Of a stretch of DNA of 64,000 nucleotides, positions 45,985-54,419 are shown piece by piece. Below the pieces are notes generated by a model. The model searched no databases and was not told where the DNA came from. It was given only the letters and a program-made list of their open reading frames with translations. Source of the stretch: Levilactobacillus brevis (GTDB lineage Bacteria > Bacillota > Bacilli > Lactobacillales > Lactobacillaceae); assembly GCA_003666485.1 (NCBI GenBank), contig CP032931.1, positions 62,001-126,000 of the forward strand, in the 5' to 3' direction. The position numbers were made by a program, and so were the translations under genes. The stretch's first letter is position 1. Each line of letters opens with the position of its first letter.

Positions 45985-47949
45985 ATGAAACAGATAGTCA
46001 CGGGCATCGTCGCCCACGTGGATGCCGGCAAGACCACGTTATCGGAGGCACTATTGTACCAGTCTGGCGCGGTTCGACAGCTGGGCCGCGTCGACAACGG
46101 GGATGCCTTCTTGGATTCCGATGATTTAGAAAAACAACGCGGCATCACCATTTTCTCCCATCAGGCCAGCCTGACCTATCAGGACCTGCAGTTGACCTTG
46201 CTGGACACCCCGGGTCACGTGGACTTCGCCTCGCAAACGGAACAGGTCCTCAGCGTCTTGGACTATGCCATTCTGGTGGTCTCGGCCACCGATGGCATTC
46301 AGGGCTACACCCGAACGCTGTGGCGCTTGCTAGACCATTACCACGTCCCCACGATTATCTTCGTTAATAAAATGGACGCCGTAACGGCGGATAAGGACCG
46401 CGTTTTGACGCAATTACAGGCCACCTTTTCGCCCGGCTGTATCGCCTTTGACGGAACGGACCTGTCTGCGGATGCCACGGAAAACGTGGCCATGCAAGAC
46501 GATGACGTGCTGGCCGACTACCTGGATACGGGCGCGTTGGCTGATGACACGGTGCGTCGGTTGATTCAGCAACGACAAGTCTTCCCGTGTTTCTTTGGAG
46601 CAGCCTTGAAATTAGACGGTATTGCCGAATTCTTGTCTGGATTGTCCAAATGGACCCAGGAGAATAACTATCCCACTGAATTTGGGGCCAAGGTCTTCAA
46701 AATTTCACACGACCAGGACGAACGACTGACCTGGATCCGCGTGACTGGGGGCGTCTTGGCCAACAAGGACGTCATCTTGGGTGAGCAGAAGGTCAATCAG
46801 CTGCGGGTCTACAATGGGTCTAAATTCACGGTGCAACCACAAGTCGTGGCGGGCGAGGTCTGCGCCATTCCCAATCTAACGGACACGCATCCGGGACAGG
46901 GGCTGGGCCAACAAGTCGCTGGCCGGTCGCCAGAAATCCAGCCAGTGTTGACCTACACGGTGGACCCCGGCGACAATGATATTCATCACTGCTTGACGGT
47001 TCTCCAGGAACTGGAAGATGAGGATCCGCAACTACACGTGACCTGGTCCAACCAGCTGCAAGAGATTCGCGTCCAAATCATGGGCAGCGTGCAGCTGGAA
47101 ATCTTGCAACAACTGTTGCGCGACCGCTTCGACTTGGCGATTGGCTTTGGCGCCGGCAGTATTCTCTACAAGGAGACCATCACCCAGCCGGTTGAAGGGG
47201 TGGGGCATTTTGAACCGCTGCGGCACTACGCGGAGGTCCATCTGCTGTTAGAACCCACGCCGCGGGGCAGTGGGCTAACGTTTGCCACCAACTGCTCACT
47301 AGAGGTGTTGGGGAAAAATTGGCAACATCAAGTCCTCACCAATCTGCGTGCCAAAACGCAACTGGGGGTCTTGGTCGGAGCCCCATTGACCGACGTGAAG
47401 ATCACGCTAGTCACCGGGCGCGCCAGCATCGTCCACTCGGTTGGCGGAGATTTCCGCGAGGCCACCTGGCGGGCGGTCCGACAAGGCTTGATGATGTTGC
47501 GTCAGGAACAGGCGTGCCAGCTGTTGGAACCGTGGTATCAATTTCGCCTGGAAATCGGCCAAGATCAGGTTGGCCGTGCCATGAACGATATCCAGCGAAT
47601 GCACGGCCAGTTTGACACCCCCGATGGGACGAGCAGTGCGGCCGGGATGGTCGTCTTGACCGGGACGGCGCCAGTCGCCGAGATGCAGGATTACGCCCAA
47701 GCGGTGCAGGCCTACACCCACGGTAAGGGCCAACTGGAATGTTTGGTCGACGGCTACCGGCCGTGCCACAACCAAGATGACATCGTGGCGGAACAGGCCT
47801 ACGCCCCCGTGGCGGACTTGCCGAATACGCCGGATTCCGTGTTCTGCGCTCATGGGGCCGGCTATCCCGTGCCGTGGGACGAGGTGCCGGGCATGGCGCA
47901 CGTCGACTATGCTTACTCGCCGGCGGATTTGCGGAAGTTAGGTCGGTAA
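45985..47949 (+). CDS. TetM-like/EF-G-like ribosomal GTPase
   Basis: 654 residues. G1 AHVDAGKTT, switch RGITIF, G3 DTPGHVDF, G4 NKMD, then EF-G domains II-V in the arrangement of ribosomal protection proteins. The C-terminal end differs from classical TetM/TetO: after domain V it has YPVPWDEVPGMAHVDY and the EF-G/TetM tail is not matched. It is probably an intrinsic chromosomal translation factor of lactobacilli, and tetracycline resistance should not be assumed. ATG at 45985 is preferred over GTG at 45982. No antibiotic-type leader lies upstream. Confidence 0.85.
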   Translation: MKQIVTGIVAHVDAGKTTLSEALLYQSGAVRQLGRVDNGDAFLDSDDLEKQRGITIFSHQASLTYQDLQLTLLDTPGHVDFASQTEQVLSVLDYAILVVSATDGIQGYTRTLWRLLDHYHVPTIIFVNKMDAVTADKDRVLTQLQATFSPGCIAFDGTDLSADATENVAMQDDDVLADYLDTGALADDTVRRLIQQRQVFPCFFGAALKLDGIAEFLSGLSKWTQENNYPTEFGAKVFKISHDQDERLTWIRVTGGVLANKDVILGEQKVNQLRVYNGSKFTVQPQVVAGEVCAIPNLTDTHPGQGLGQQVAGRSPEIQPVLTYTVDPGDNDIHHCLTVLQELEDEDPQLHVTWSNQLQEIRVQIMGSVQLEILQQLLRDRFDLAIGFGAGSILYKETITQPVEGVGHFEPLRHYAEVHLLLEPTPRGSGLTFATNCSLEVLGKNWQHQVLTNLRAKTQLGVLVGAPLTDVKITLVTGRASIVHSVGGDFREATWRAVRQGLMMLRQEQACQLLEPWYQFRLEIGQDQVGRAMNDIQRMHGQFDTPDGTSSAAGMVVLTGTAPVAEMQDYAQAVQAYTHGKGQLECLVDGYRPCHNQDDIVAEQAYAPVADLPNTPDSVFCAHGAGYPVPWDEVPGMAHVDYAYSPADLRKLGR

Positions 47950-47971
47950 GTTGCCAACGTGTTGACAATCA

Positions 47972-47999
47972 GCGTGCAGCCATGATAATCTAATGGCAA
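47972..47999 (+). promoter_or_regulatory. Promoter of the rsgA leader
   Basis: TTGACA (47972-47977) and GATAAT (47994-47999) with a 16-bp spacer; transcription would start near 48006, just before the ribosome site of the leader peptide. Confidence 0.7.
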
Positions 48000-48005
48000 T
48001 TAAAT

Positions 48006-48169
48006 GAATCGGAGGGTTGCTCGATGTCAGTCGGTTACTAAGCGTTACGCAGGATGCTAAAAAAGTGGGAAATTTCCCGCTGTGTTTAGTGTGCCCGTAA
48101 TGGTTAGCACGATCTACTGACTGTCGAGCGTCCCAATTAGTGGGCGTGGTTTTGACGACGCTCTTTTTT
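48006..48169 (+). promoter_or_regulatory. Candidate transcription attenuator of rsgA
   Basis: A ribosome site GGAGGG (48011-48016) and five-codon ORF begin the transcript. A long nested stem follows: GCTCGA/TCGAGC (48019-48024 with 48124-48129), GTCAGT/ACTGAC, CTAA/TTAG, TTACG/CGTAA, CTAAA/TTTAG and AGTGGGA/TTTCCGCT-type tip at 64-81. A terminator GAGCGTC (48126-48132) / GACGCTC (48157-48163) plus TTTTTT comes next. The 3' arm of the outer stem and the 5' arm of the terminator overlap, so they exclude each other. No known riboswitch was recognised. Confidence 0.65.
48024..48041 (+). CDS. Leader peptide MSVGY
   Basis: ATG TCA GTC GGT TAC TAA, seven bases after GGAGGG, directly after a good promoter. 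Its codons cover the 5' arm of the outermost stem of the attenuator, so a ribosome on it would prevent that stem and free the terminator. Confidence 0.6.
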   Translation: MSVGY

Positions 48170-48236
48170 GCTACCGTCAATCAGCAGTCAGCGTCGACCT
48201 TTCGGGTACCGTCATTGAAGAAAGGAACCGATAGCA

Positions 48237-49301
48237 TTGACCATTGATTTACAAGAATTTGGCGCCACTACCGACCGATTTGCCCAAGCGGGAACGCTGC
48301 CCGGACAGACGTTAGCACGGGTTACGGCGCAACACCGTGAGCTGTATCAAGTGATCACCGCGCGGGGCAGTCAATCCGCCCAAGTGGCTGGTCGACTCAG
48401 TCACAACCTACGTGAAGCGACTGACTTTCCCGCAGTGGGGGATTGGGTCGCCGTGACCGCCACTCAGACGCCAGCGATGATTCAGCGGGTCTTGCCGCGT
48501 CAAAGCGTTCTGATTCGTGGGGCCGTGGGCAAGGCGGGCGGTCAGGTAATTGCCGCTAACGTCGATACCATTTTCATCTGCATGTCGTTGAACGCGAATT
48601 TCAACGCCCGGCGAATCGAGCGCTACCTGACGATGGCCTGGGATAGTGGCGCCGTGCCGGTCGTGGTGCTGACCAAGGCCGATTTGTGTGCCGACGTGGC
48701 GGCTAAATTAGCCGAGTTGGCCCCCGTGACCGTAGGAGTGGACGTCCTGACGTGCTCCGCCCAGACTGGCGAAGGGGTCGCTGCGTTGAAGGCTTACGTG
48801 ACGGGCAACCAGACCGTTTCGTTCATTGGGTCTTCGGGGGTTGGCAAGTCCACGCTGATCAACCATCTGTTAGGGACCGCCCAGTTGGCGACCAAAGCGA
48901 TTCGCGCCGATGACGACAAGGGCCGGCACGCCACGACCGCGCGAGAACTCTTGCGGTTGCCAGACGGGGGTGTGGTGATCGATACCCCGGGGATGCGTGA
49001 ACTCCAGGTCCAAGGCGGTAATTTAGACCAGGCCTTCGCTGATGTCACGGCGTTGGCCAGCCATTGTAAGTTCCGCAACTGCACCCACCAAACAGAACCC
49101 GGGTGCGCCGTTCAGGCCGCCTTGGCCGCCGGGCAACTAGATGCCGAGCGCCTGGCCAGCTACCAGAAGCTCCAGCGTGAACTGGCATACAGCGACATGA
49201 ATGCGCGTGAACGGGAGAATGCCAAGATTGAACGCGCCTTTGGGAGTAAGCGCGCGATGAAGCAGACTATGGACCACGTGAAGCGGGTTAAACGACGCTA
49301 A
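48237..49301 (+). CDS. rsgA: Ribosome small-subunit-dependent GTPase A
   Basis: 354 residues from TTG with AAAGGAACCG upstream. The GTPase motifs are circularly permuted as in RsgA/YjeQ: LTKAD (G4) precedes GSSGVGKSTLIN (G1) and DTPGMREL (G3). An OB domain lies at the N-terminus and a zinc knuckle CKFRNCTHQTEPGC at the C-terminal side. It releases late 30S assembly factors and checks the decoding centre. No RNA polymerase or cell-wall kinase genes accompany it as in other Firmicutes; instead it has its own promoter and leader. Confidence 0.93.
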   Translation: MTIDLQEFGATTDRFAQAGTLPGQTLARVTAQHRELYQVITARGSQSAQVAGRLSHNLREATDFPAVGDWVAVTATQTPAMIQRVLPRQSVLIRGAVGKAGGQVIAANVDTIFICMSLNANFNARRIERYLTMAWDSGAVPVVVLTKADLCADVAAKLAELAPVTVGVDVLTCSAQTGEGVAALKAYVTGNQTVSFIGSSGVGKSTLINHLLGTAQLATKAIRADDDKGRHATTARELLRLPDGGVVIDTPGMRELQVQGGNLDQAFADVTALASHCKFRNCTHQTEPGCAVQAALAAGQLDAERLASYQKLQRELAYSDMNARERENAKIERAFGSKRAMKQTMDHVKRVKRR

Positions 49302-49317
49302 CGTTTCATGTGGAACA
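49302..49317. promoter_or_regulatory. parS-like palindrome, variant
   Basis: CGTTTCATGTGGAACA starts at the base after the rsgA stop codon; two positions differ from the other three copies. Confidence 0.4.
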
Positions 49318-49338
49318 GTGACAGTAATTGATGAAAAT

Positions 49339-49379
49339 AAGGACCGGTGACCGCGGATTTGGCGGTCGCCGGCCCTTTT
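49339..49379 (+). terminator. Terminator of rsgA
   Basis: AAGGaCCGGtGACCGC and GCGGTCGCCGGcCCTTTT form a long G+C-rich stem. Confidence 0.8.
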
Positions 49380-49562
49380 AAGAGGGAAAGATTTTTTGGG
49401 GGGAGATCCCTGCAAAGTCGGTCTTATGAGTGTGTTTATATGTGGTTAGTAAGGCTAACAGTTAGCTTTACTACATCGGCTTTTGCAACCCGTAACCTTT
49501 GTTAGTTTAGCTAATTGTATTTCCACCAAACACTTTGGTAAACTAAGGGCGAGGTGATAGCA

Positions 49563-49994
49563 ATGGCAACAGAGAATAGTCAGGCCATCAGTGCCCGGAT
49601 TCGGGAGATTTTTCTTGCCGAGGAACGGCAAATTGCGGCCACGTTGGCCGATGACGCGGCCGTTACGCCGCAACAGGCCGTCGTTTTGCAATTGATTGAC
49701 GAGCGACCAGGATTGATCCAAAAAGATATTGTGACGGCGATGCAACGGCGCGCGGCGACGGTCTCAGCTTTTTTGAAGAAGCTTGAAATAGCGGGGTACA
49801 TCGTCCGTCGGGTCCCCGCCGACAATTCACGGAACAAGCAGCTGTATTTGACCGTGAGTGGCCAGCGGGTCGTCGCCGCTTTCGAGCGGGCGCGCGCCGA
49901 CGCTTACCAGCAGTTGACCGTAGAGTTGAATACCGCTCAGCAGCGGGAATTGCTGACGCTACTGACGGCGGCCCAGAGCGGATTGGAGGGGTAA
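49563..49994 (+). CDS. MarR family regulator
   Basis: 143 residues. Winged helix with LIQKDIVTAMQRRAATVSAFLKKLEIAGYIVRRVPADNSRNKQLYLT. GAGGTGA supports the ATG at 49563. It is followed after one base by a peptidase gene and so is in its operon, probably regulating both. TTAGTTTAGCTAA (49502-49514) in the promoter region is a palindrome that could be its site. Confidence 0.87.
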   Translation: MATENSQAISARIREIFLAEERQIAATLADDAAVTPQQAVVLQLIDERPGLIQKDIVTAMQRRAATVSAFLKKLEIAGYIVRRVPADNSRNKQLYLTVSGQRVVAAFERARADAYQQLTVELNTAQQRELLTLLTAAQSGLEG

Positions 49995-49995
49995 C

Positions 49996-50880
49996 ATGCG
50001 GGTGCACGAAGGATTCATGCCGTTTCGCCAGTACCAAACGTATTACCGGGTCGTTGGGGATTTAGCGGCGGGACCAACGCCCTTACTCCTGTTACACGGG
50101 GGTCCCGGTTCGACGCACAACTATTTCGAGGGCTTCGATCAGTTAGCGGAGCAAACGGGTCGACCAATCGTGATGTATGATCAGTTGGGTTGCGGGCGCT
50201 CCAGCATGCCTGACGACGCCAGCTTGTGGCGGGCGGATACCTGGGTGGCGGAGTTGACGGCGTTGCGGCAGTATTTGGGCTTGGAACGTGTCCACTTGCT
50301 GGGCCAATCTTGGGGTGGCATGTTGGCCATCATTTACCTGTGTGACCACCAGCCGGCTGGGATTCAGAGCCTGATCTTGGCCAGTACGCTGTCGTCGGCT
50401 GCCCTGTGGCGTCAGGAACAACATCGGCTGATCAAGTTCATGGCCCCAGCCGACCAAGCCGCCATCGCGCAGGCCGAAGCCAGTGGGGATTTTACCGCGC
50501 CTGCTTACTTGGCCGCCAATGACCGCTACATGTTGGCCCACGCGGCGGGACCAGTCACGGCGGACTCGCCTGAATTTTTGCGGCGGCCCAAACGTGCGGG
50601 TACGGCTGCGTACAACGTGGCGTGGGGGCCCAACGAATATGTGCCAACGGGGACGTTGCAGGCTTACGATTACACGGCTAAATTGGCGCACGTCACGACG
50701 CCCACGCTGGTGACCAGCGGCACCAATGATCTGTGCACGCCGCTAGTCGCTAAGACCATGGTCGATGCCTTGCCACATGCGACCTGGCACCTGTTCGCTC
50801 ACAGTCGACACATGGCGTTTATCGATGAGTCGACTGCCTATTTGACGCGGTTAAGCGCGTGGTTAGCGGCACATGATTAA
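49996..50880 (+). CDS. Proline iminopeptidase-family alpha/beta hydrolase
   Basis: 294 residues. LLLHGGPGSTHNYF (oxyanion hole), YDQLGCGRSS, nucleophile elbow GQSWGG, Asp in SGTNDLCTP and His in SRHMAF. HGGPG plus GQSWGG are typical of PepI/Pip enzymes that remove N-terminal proline from peptides. Cytosolic, useful for casein- or plant-protein-derived peptides. It overlaps no gene but is translationally close to marR. Confidence 0.88.
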   Translation: MRVHEGFMPFRQYQTYYRVVGDLAAGPTPLLLLHGGPGSTHNYFEGFDQLAEQTGRPIVMYDQLGCGRSSMPDDASLWRADTWVAELTALRQYLGLERVHLLGQSWGGMLAIIYLCDHQPAGIQSLILASTLSSAALWRQEQHRLIKFMAPADQAAIAQAEASGDFTAPAYLAANDRYMLAHAAGPVTADSPEFLRRPKRAGTAAYNVAWGPNEYVPTGTLQAYDYTAKLAHVTTPTLVTSGTNDLCTPLVAKTMVDALPHATWHLFAHSRHMAFIDESTAYLTRLSAWLAAHD

Positions 50881-50918
50881 GTCGAAAAAATTGAGATAAT
50901 TTTTATCATGTCAAAGAA

Positions 50919-50961
50919 AAGTGGTGTTAATTGCCGATTCATGACAATTAACACCACTTAT
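50919..50961. terminator. Terminator with GGTGTTAATTG stem, copy 1
   Basis: AAGTGGTGTTAATTG and its perfect complement CAATTAACACCACTT. The same stem occurs at 51991-52032, on the far side of the toxin module. Confidence 0.8.
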
Positions 50962-50992
50962 TATTTTGGATTCTGGGAACTGTCTCAAATTT

Positions 50993-51577
50993 TTACAGAA
51001 TTGGTCTATCAATTTTGGGTAGCCAGGGATGTAGGCTGAGTTTGTCTTGTAAAATACGGTCTTGGTCCCTTGCATAGATCAAGTGGAATAATTGGTCATT
51101 TGAATAGATTTTAACAGCATCAGCTGAACGTGCAATTTTGGGTAAATTATTCAGTGACTGACGGAATCTTTTCAAAATTAATTCAGTAGAAACGCCATGG
51201 CCTCCCTTTGAGACCCGTTCGGCAACCCGACTCACTGCGACTTGGGGGCTGGAGACACCAACGTACAATAGCGTTACGATAAAGCCTTGACTATGTGCTT
51301 GAGTAATCAGCTCTTGTTGCGTCTTGCCATTACCTGCTAGCGTTGTTTCCATGTGAAATGATGTCCTTTGCTGTATATATGCGTCAATTAGCTTCAGTTC
51401 TGTACGCATGGCACGTAAATTATCAGCATAACTGCGCCAATCACCGCGCTGCTGACGCAAAATCTCATCAGCATTGACACGTTTAGTATTGGCAAAAAGG
51501 CTTTGATTGTCAGTATACAGCGTTGTTTTACCTGCACCATTGACTCCAGCCACGACAATAAACTTAGGATTGGCCAT
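50993..51577 (-). CDS. Zeta-toxin-family ATPase
   Basis: 194 residues. Walker A GVNGAGKTTLY at the N-terminus, NADEIL, HMETTLAGNGK and a basic RVAERVSKGGHGV lid match zeta/PezT-type kinases that phosphorylate UDP-N-acetylglucosamine, or their housekeeping relatives. The start overlaps the upstream small gene by one base (TAATG). Probably toxin of a two-gene module. Confidence 0.82.
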   Translation of the reverse strand: MANPKFIVVAGVNGAGKTTLYTDNQSLFANTKRVNADEILRQQRGDWRSYADNLRAMRTELKLIDAYIQQRTSFHMETTLAGNGKTQQELITQAHSQGFIVTLLYVGVSSPQVAVSRVAERVSKGGHGVSTELILKRFRQSLNNLPKIARSADAVKIYSNDQLFHLIYARDQDRILQDKLSLHPWLPKIDRPIL

Positions 51578-51759
51578 TAGCGGACGAATCCTTTCTGGCT
51601 AATGGTCTTTTTTTGACGTTCGCCCAAGACGTAATTGTATAGGGCTAAATAGACATCCTTCTTCTGGGGGTCTTTTTCGTATAGTGCACCATGCAACAAA
51701 GCATCGATATCATATTTTTCGGGATCGTCAAAGATTCTAGAAACTGGATTACTAGCCAT
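51577..51759 (-). CDS. Putative antitoxin paired with the zeta-type protein
   Basis: 60 residues, charged, helical-looking (DDPEKYDIDALLHGALYEKD). It shows no similarity I recognise to epsilon or PezA. Placement immediately before the toxin gene with TAATG overlap is the main argument. Upstream ribosome site is not strong; the interval 51780-51990 shows nothing else. Confidence 0.6.
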   Translation of the reverse strand: MASNPVSRIFDDPEKYDIDALLHGALYEKDPQKKDVYLALYNYVLGERQKKTISQKGFVR

Positions 51760-51990
51760 TTATGATCATCATACTTTCTGTTTAGATTTAACATTAGTAT
51801 AACGTATTTCTAGTTACCAGTCTCGTAGCGAACAACCAAATCGGTATTGCACGTAATCAAGTCTCTGGAAACTGTTATCGTTACGTCCTCAATGTCGTTT
51901 ATCTCTAAAATATCTGAACGAATTTGCGATATGGTGTGTGCCCTAATTTAGTGTTAGGTCAGGATAATTAGCTATCCTCTCCCAAGTAAA

Positions 51991-52032
51991 AAATGGTGTT
52001 AATTGTCAACGAACCGGCAATTAACACCACTT
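51991..52032. terminator. Terminator with GGTGTTAATTG stem, copy 2
   Basis: AAATGGTGTTAATTG and CAATTAACACCACTT. The arms are the same as at 50919 except one base; the loop differs. Confidence 0.75.
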
Positions 52033-52067
52033 GTTTGTTAGAGCTTATTTCAAGTTTTTAAGTTAGC

Positions 52068-53300
52068 TTAATCTTCATTGACCACGCCCATCTTGCGGAG
52101 GCTGGGAATCGTGAGCATGACCGTGAAACTGATGATGTAGAGCACGGACAGGAAGCCCATGACCACGGTTAGCGTGTAGTGGTCCATCAGAAAGCCAATG
52201 GCCACGGAGGAGAAGCCGCCGATGGCCCGACCGACGTTGACGATGACGTTGTTGGCTGTGGACCGGATTTCAGTGGGGTAGAGGCGGCTGATGACCGCGC
52301 CGTAACCGCCGAACATCCCGTTAGAGAAGAAGCCGATGATGGCACCGGCTAGCACTAAGGTCAGCTGATTGAAGGCCAAGGTGATGCTGAAGACGGCGAT
52401 GGCCGAGGCAATCAGGAAGATGCCAAATGCGCGCCGTGGACCGAAGTAATCCAGAATGCTACCAAAGGTCATCATCCCAATACTCATGCCGACAATCGTC
52501 GCAATCATCCATACCGATGACCCGGAGACCGTCAAGCCCAGCTTTTGTTGCATGATGGCCGGCAACCAGTTCATCAACCCGAAGTATCCGGCAATTTGTA
52601 CGATAACCATGATCATCAGCGCCACCGTTTGGTAGGCCAACTTAGGCGTCTTGAACAGCGCGCGAATTTGGACCGGTTGCTGTTGGTTGCGAGGGGCTTT
52701 TTTAGCGGCTAAAAATTCGTCGCTTTCACGCAGGTGGCGCCGAACGAAGTAGGTCAAGGCGACGGGCACCAAGCCTAGGACGAAGAGTGCTTTCCATCCC
52801 ATCGTGGGGATAATAAAGGCTGCGGCAACGGCGGCGAGGATGGCGCCAATCTGACCGCCGACAGCGGCCACCGAGGTCATTTTCCCAATCTTATCCCGCG
52901 AGAAGCTCTCGGCAATCAGCGTGATACCCACACCGTACTCCCCACCGGCACCGACGCCGGCTAGGAAACGGAAGACGTAGATCCAGGTGATGTTACTGGC
53001 GAACCCCATGGCAGCGGTCGCGAAGGCGAAAATGAAAATGGTGTGCGAGAAGGTCCGAACGCGGCCGAAGCGGTCGGCCAAGATGCCAAATAAGATGCCG
53101 CCCACGAGCATACCCAGGTTGGTGATCGAAGAGATCAGGCCGGCCTGAGCCCCGCTGATATGTAGGTCAGCGATGATTGAAGAAAGGGCGAACGATAAGA
53201 ACATGACGTCCATATTCTCCAAGGCGAATCCTGCCGAAGTCGAAGCAATCGTCCACTTCTGGTGCGAGTTAAGCGCGTGGTCTTGCGTGGTGGTTTCCAT
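52068..53300 (-). CDS. MFS transporter (AAHS/sugar-porter type)
   Basis: 410 residues, twelve membrane helices. Loop 2-3 motif GILADRFGRVRT and the repeat RTFG/GSILDYFGPRR in loop 8-9, with VGAGGEYGVGITLIAES in helix 4-5, fit the aromatic-acid/nicotinate branch of the major facilitator superfamily. Substrate cannot be told. GGAGGAAC precedes the ATG. Confidence 0.85.
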   Translation of the reverse strand: METTTQDHALNSHQKWTIASTSAGFALENMDVMFLSFALSSIIADLHISGAQAGLISSITNLGMLVGGILFGILADRFGRVRTFSHTIFIFAFATAAMGFASNITWIYVFRFLAGVGAGGEYGVGITLIAESFSRDKIGKMTSVAAVGGQIGAILAAVAAAFIIPTMGWKALFVLGLVPVALTYFVRRHLRESDEFLAAKKAPRNQQQPVQIRALFKTPKLAYQTVALMIMVIVQIAGYFGLMNWLPAIMQQKLGLTVSGSSVWMIATIVGMSIGMMTFGSILDYFGPRRAFGIFLIASAIAVFSITLAFNQLTLVLAGAIIGFFSNGMFGGYGAVISRLYPTEIRSTANNVIVNVGRAIGGFSSVAIGFLMDHYTLTVVMGFLSVLYIISFTVMLTIPSLRKMGVVNED

Positions 53301-53405
53301 TATTCAGTTCCTCCAAAATGAATGTTCACAGACATTCGTTATTTTTGCCGGCTAACCGGACGTTGGCAATATTATGCCATGACCACCACCGAAAAGCAAC
53401 CGTTA

Positions 53406-53458
53406 TTCCTAATATTAAATTAATTATACGGATTCTTGAAATTGTCAATCATTAGGAA
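53406..53458. promoter_or_regulatory. Inverted repeat over the MFS promoter region
   Basis: TTCCTAAT (53406-53413) and ATTAGGAA (53451-53458) are perfect complements flanking minus-strand TTGACA and TATAAT elements; a likely operator for a regulator encoded elsewhere. Confidence 0.45.
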
Positions 53459-53532
53459 AATTAACTATTTTGGTGGGAAAAGGCGTTGTTCCTTTATTTT
53501 TCTAGGTAAATCGTCTAACCTGAAAAATGAGG

Positions 53533-53684
53533 TTGACGCGAGCCTGGATTTTCGCTAAACTCAATAGCAACTAAACTTTAACTTAGCCCTGTGAGACTAA
53601 AAAGTTGGACGGAAAATCCTGCAGTAAACCGATTTGTGGGTAAAGTCCGGCTAGCCCTCTGCAGGTGCTAGCCGGACTTTTTTT
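53533..53684 (+). promoter_or_regulatory. Promoter and PyrR-type attenuator of pyrFE
   Basis: TTGACG and TAAACT at 17-bp spacing are followed by a PyrR binding loop (AACTT...CTTAG, CCCTGTGAGA, CTAAaaAAGTT, 53575-53606). An antiterminator can form by CCTGCAG (53618-53624) with CTGCAGG (53659-53665). The terminator is AAAGTCCGGCTAGC / GCTAGCCGGACTTT with a T tail (53642-53684). PyrR with UMP would stabilise the first hairpin and favour termination. Confidence 0.85.
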
Positions 53685-53702
53685 GAAGAAAGGACCTTGC
53701 AC

Positions 53703-54419
53703 ATGCGCCCAGTGATTATGGCACTAGACTTTGAAAATCAACAGATCGTGCGCGAGTTTTTAGCCCACTTTCCCGCAACTGATCGGCCGATGGTCAAGGT
53801 AGGGATGGAACTCTTTTATGCGGCCGGCCCCAGTATTTTACGAACATTACGACAGGACAAGCTGCAGATCTTCTTGGACTTGAAATTGTATGATATTCCC
53901 CACACCGTCGAGCGGGCTATGCGTCAGCTGGGGCGGCAAGGGGTCGCGTTGGTGACGGTCCATGCGGCCGGTGGGGCAGCGATGATTGCGGCGGCTCGGC
54001 GGGGCTTGGACCAGGGAAGCCGTGAAGCTGGAGTGGCACCGGCAAAGTTATTGGCCATCACCCAATTGACGTCGACCACGGAAGCACAGATGCAAGCTGA
54101 ACAGCTGGTCAACGTTGACTTACCGACGAGCGTGCAGCATCTCGCGCGCTTGGCTCAGGCCAATGGTGCGGACGGGGTCATTGCCTCGGCGCTGGAGGAC
54201 CCCGTGATCCATGCGGCGACCGGCCCGGACTTTCTGTGCATCAATCCGGGCATTCGGCTGGCCGCGGATACAACCGATGATCAGCAACGCGTCGTCACCC
54301 CCGCTCAGGCCGCATGTTTAGGCAGTGACGGCATCGTCGTTGGCCGGTCGATCACGCAAGCCGCCGATCCAGTTGTGGCGTATCATCAGGTGTTAGCAGA
54401 ATGGGAGGCAGGAAAATGA
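53703..54419 (+). CDS. pyrF: Orotidine 5'-phosphate decarboxylase
   Basis: 238 residues. VIMALDF at the start, KVGMELFY, the catalytic DLKLYDIPHTV (Asp-Lys-Asp array), and the phosphate-binding INPGIR and GSDGIVVGRSIT at the end. Converts OMP to UMP. The ATG at 53703 has AAAGGA eight bases upstream. It overlaps pyrE in an ATGA junction. Confidence 0.95.
   Translation: MRPVIMALDFENQQIVREFLAHFPATDRPMVKVGMELFYAAGPSILRTLRQDKLQIFLDLKLYDIPHTVERAMRQLGRQGVALVTVHAAGGAAMIAAARRGLDQGSREAGVAPAKLLAITQLTSTTEAQMQAEQLVNVDLPTSVQHLARLAQANGADGVIASALEDPVIHAATGPDFLCINPGIRLAADTTDDQQRVVTPAQAACLGSDGIVVGRSITQAADPVVAYHQVLAEWEAGK

Noticed and set aside
45946..45985. Antibiotic-type attenuator in front of the TetM-like gene
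   Set aside because: Only 38 bp separate it from the previous gene and no hairpin/T-run is present.
47407..47968. Antisense frames of 164 and 185 codons in the TetM-like gene
   Set aside because: Codon-pattern shadows; Arg/Pro-rich translation without domain.
48006..48169. Known riboswitch class for the rsgA leader
   Set aside because: No match to yybP-ykoY, M-box, T-box or other conserved cores that I can recall; the leader-ORF model explains the layout better.
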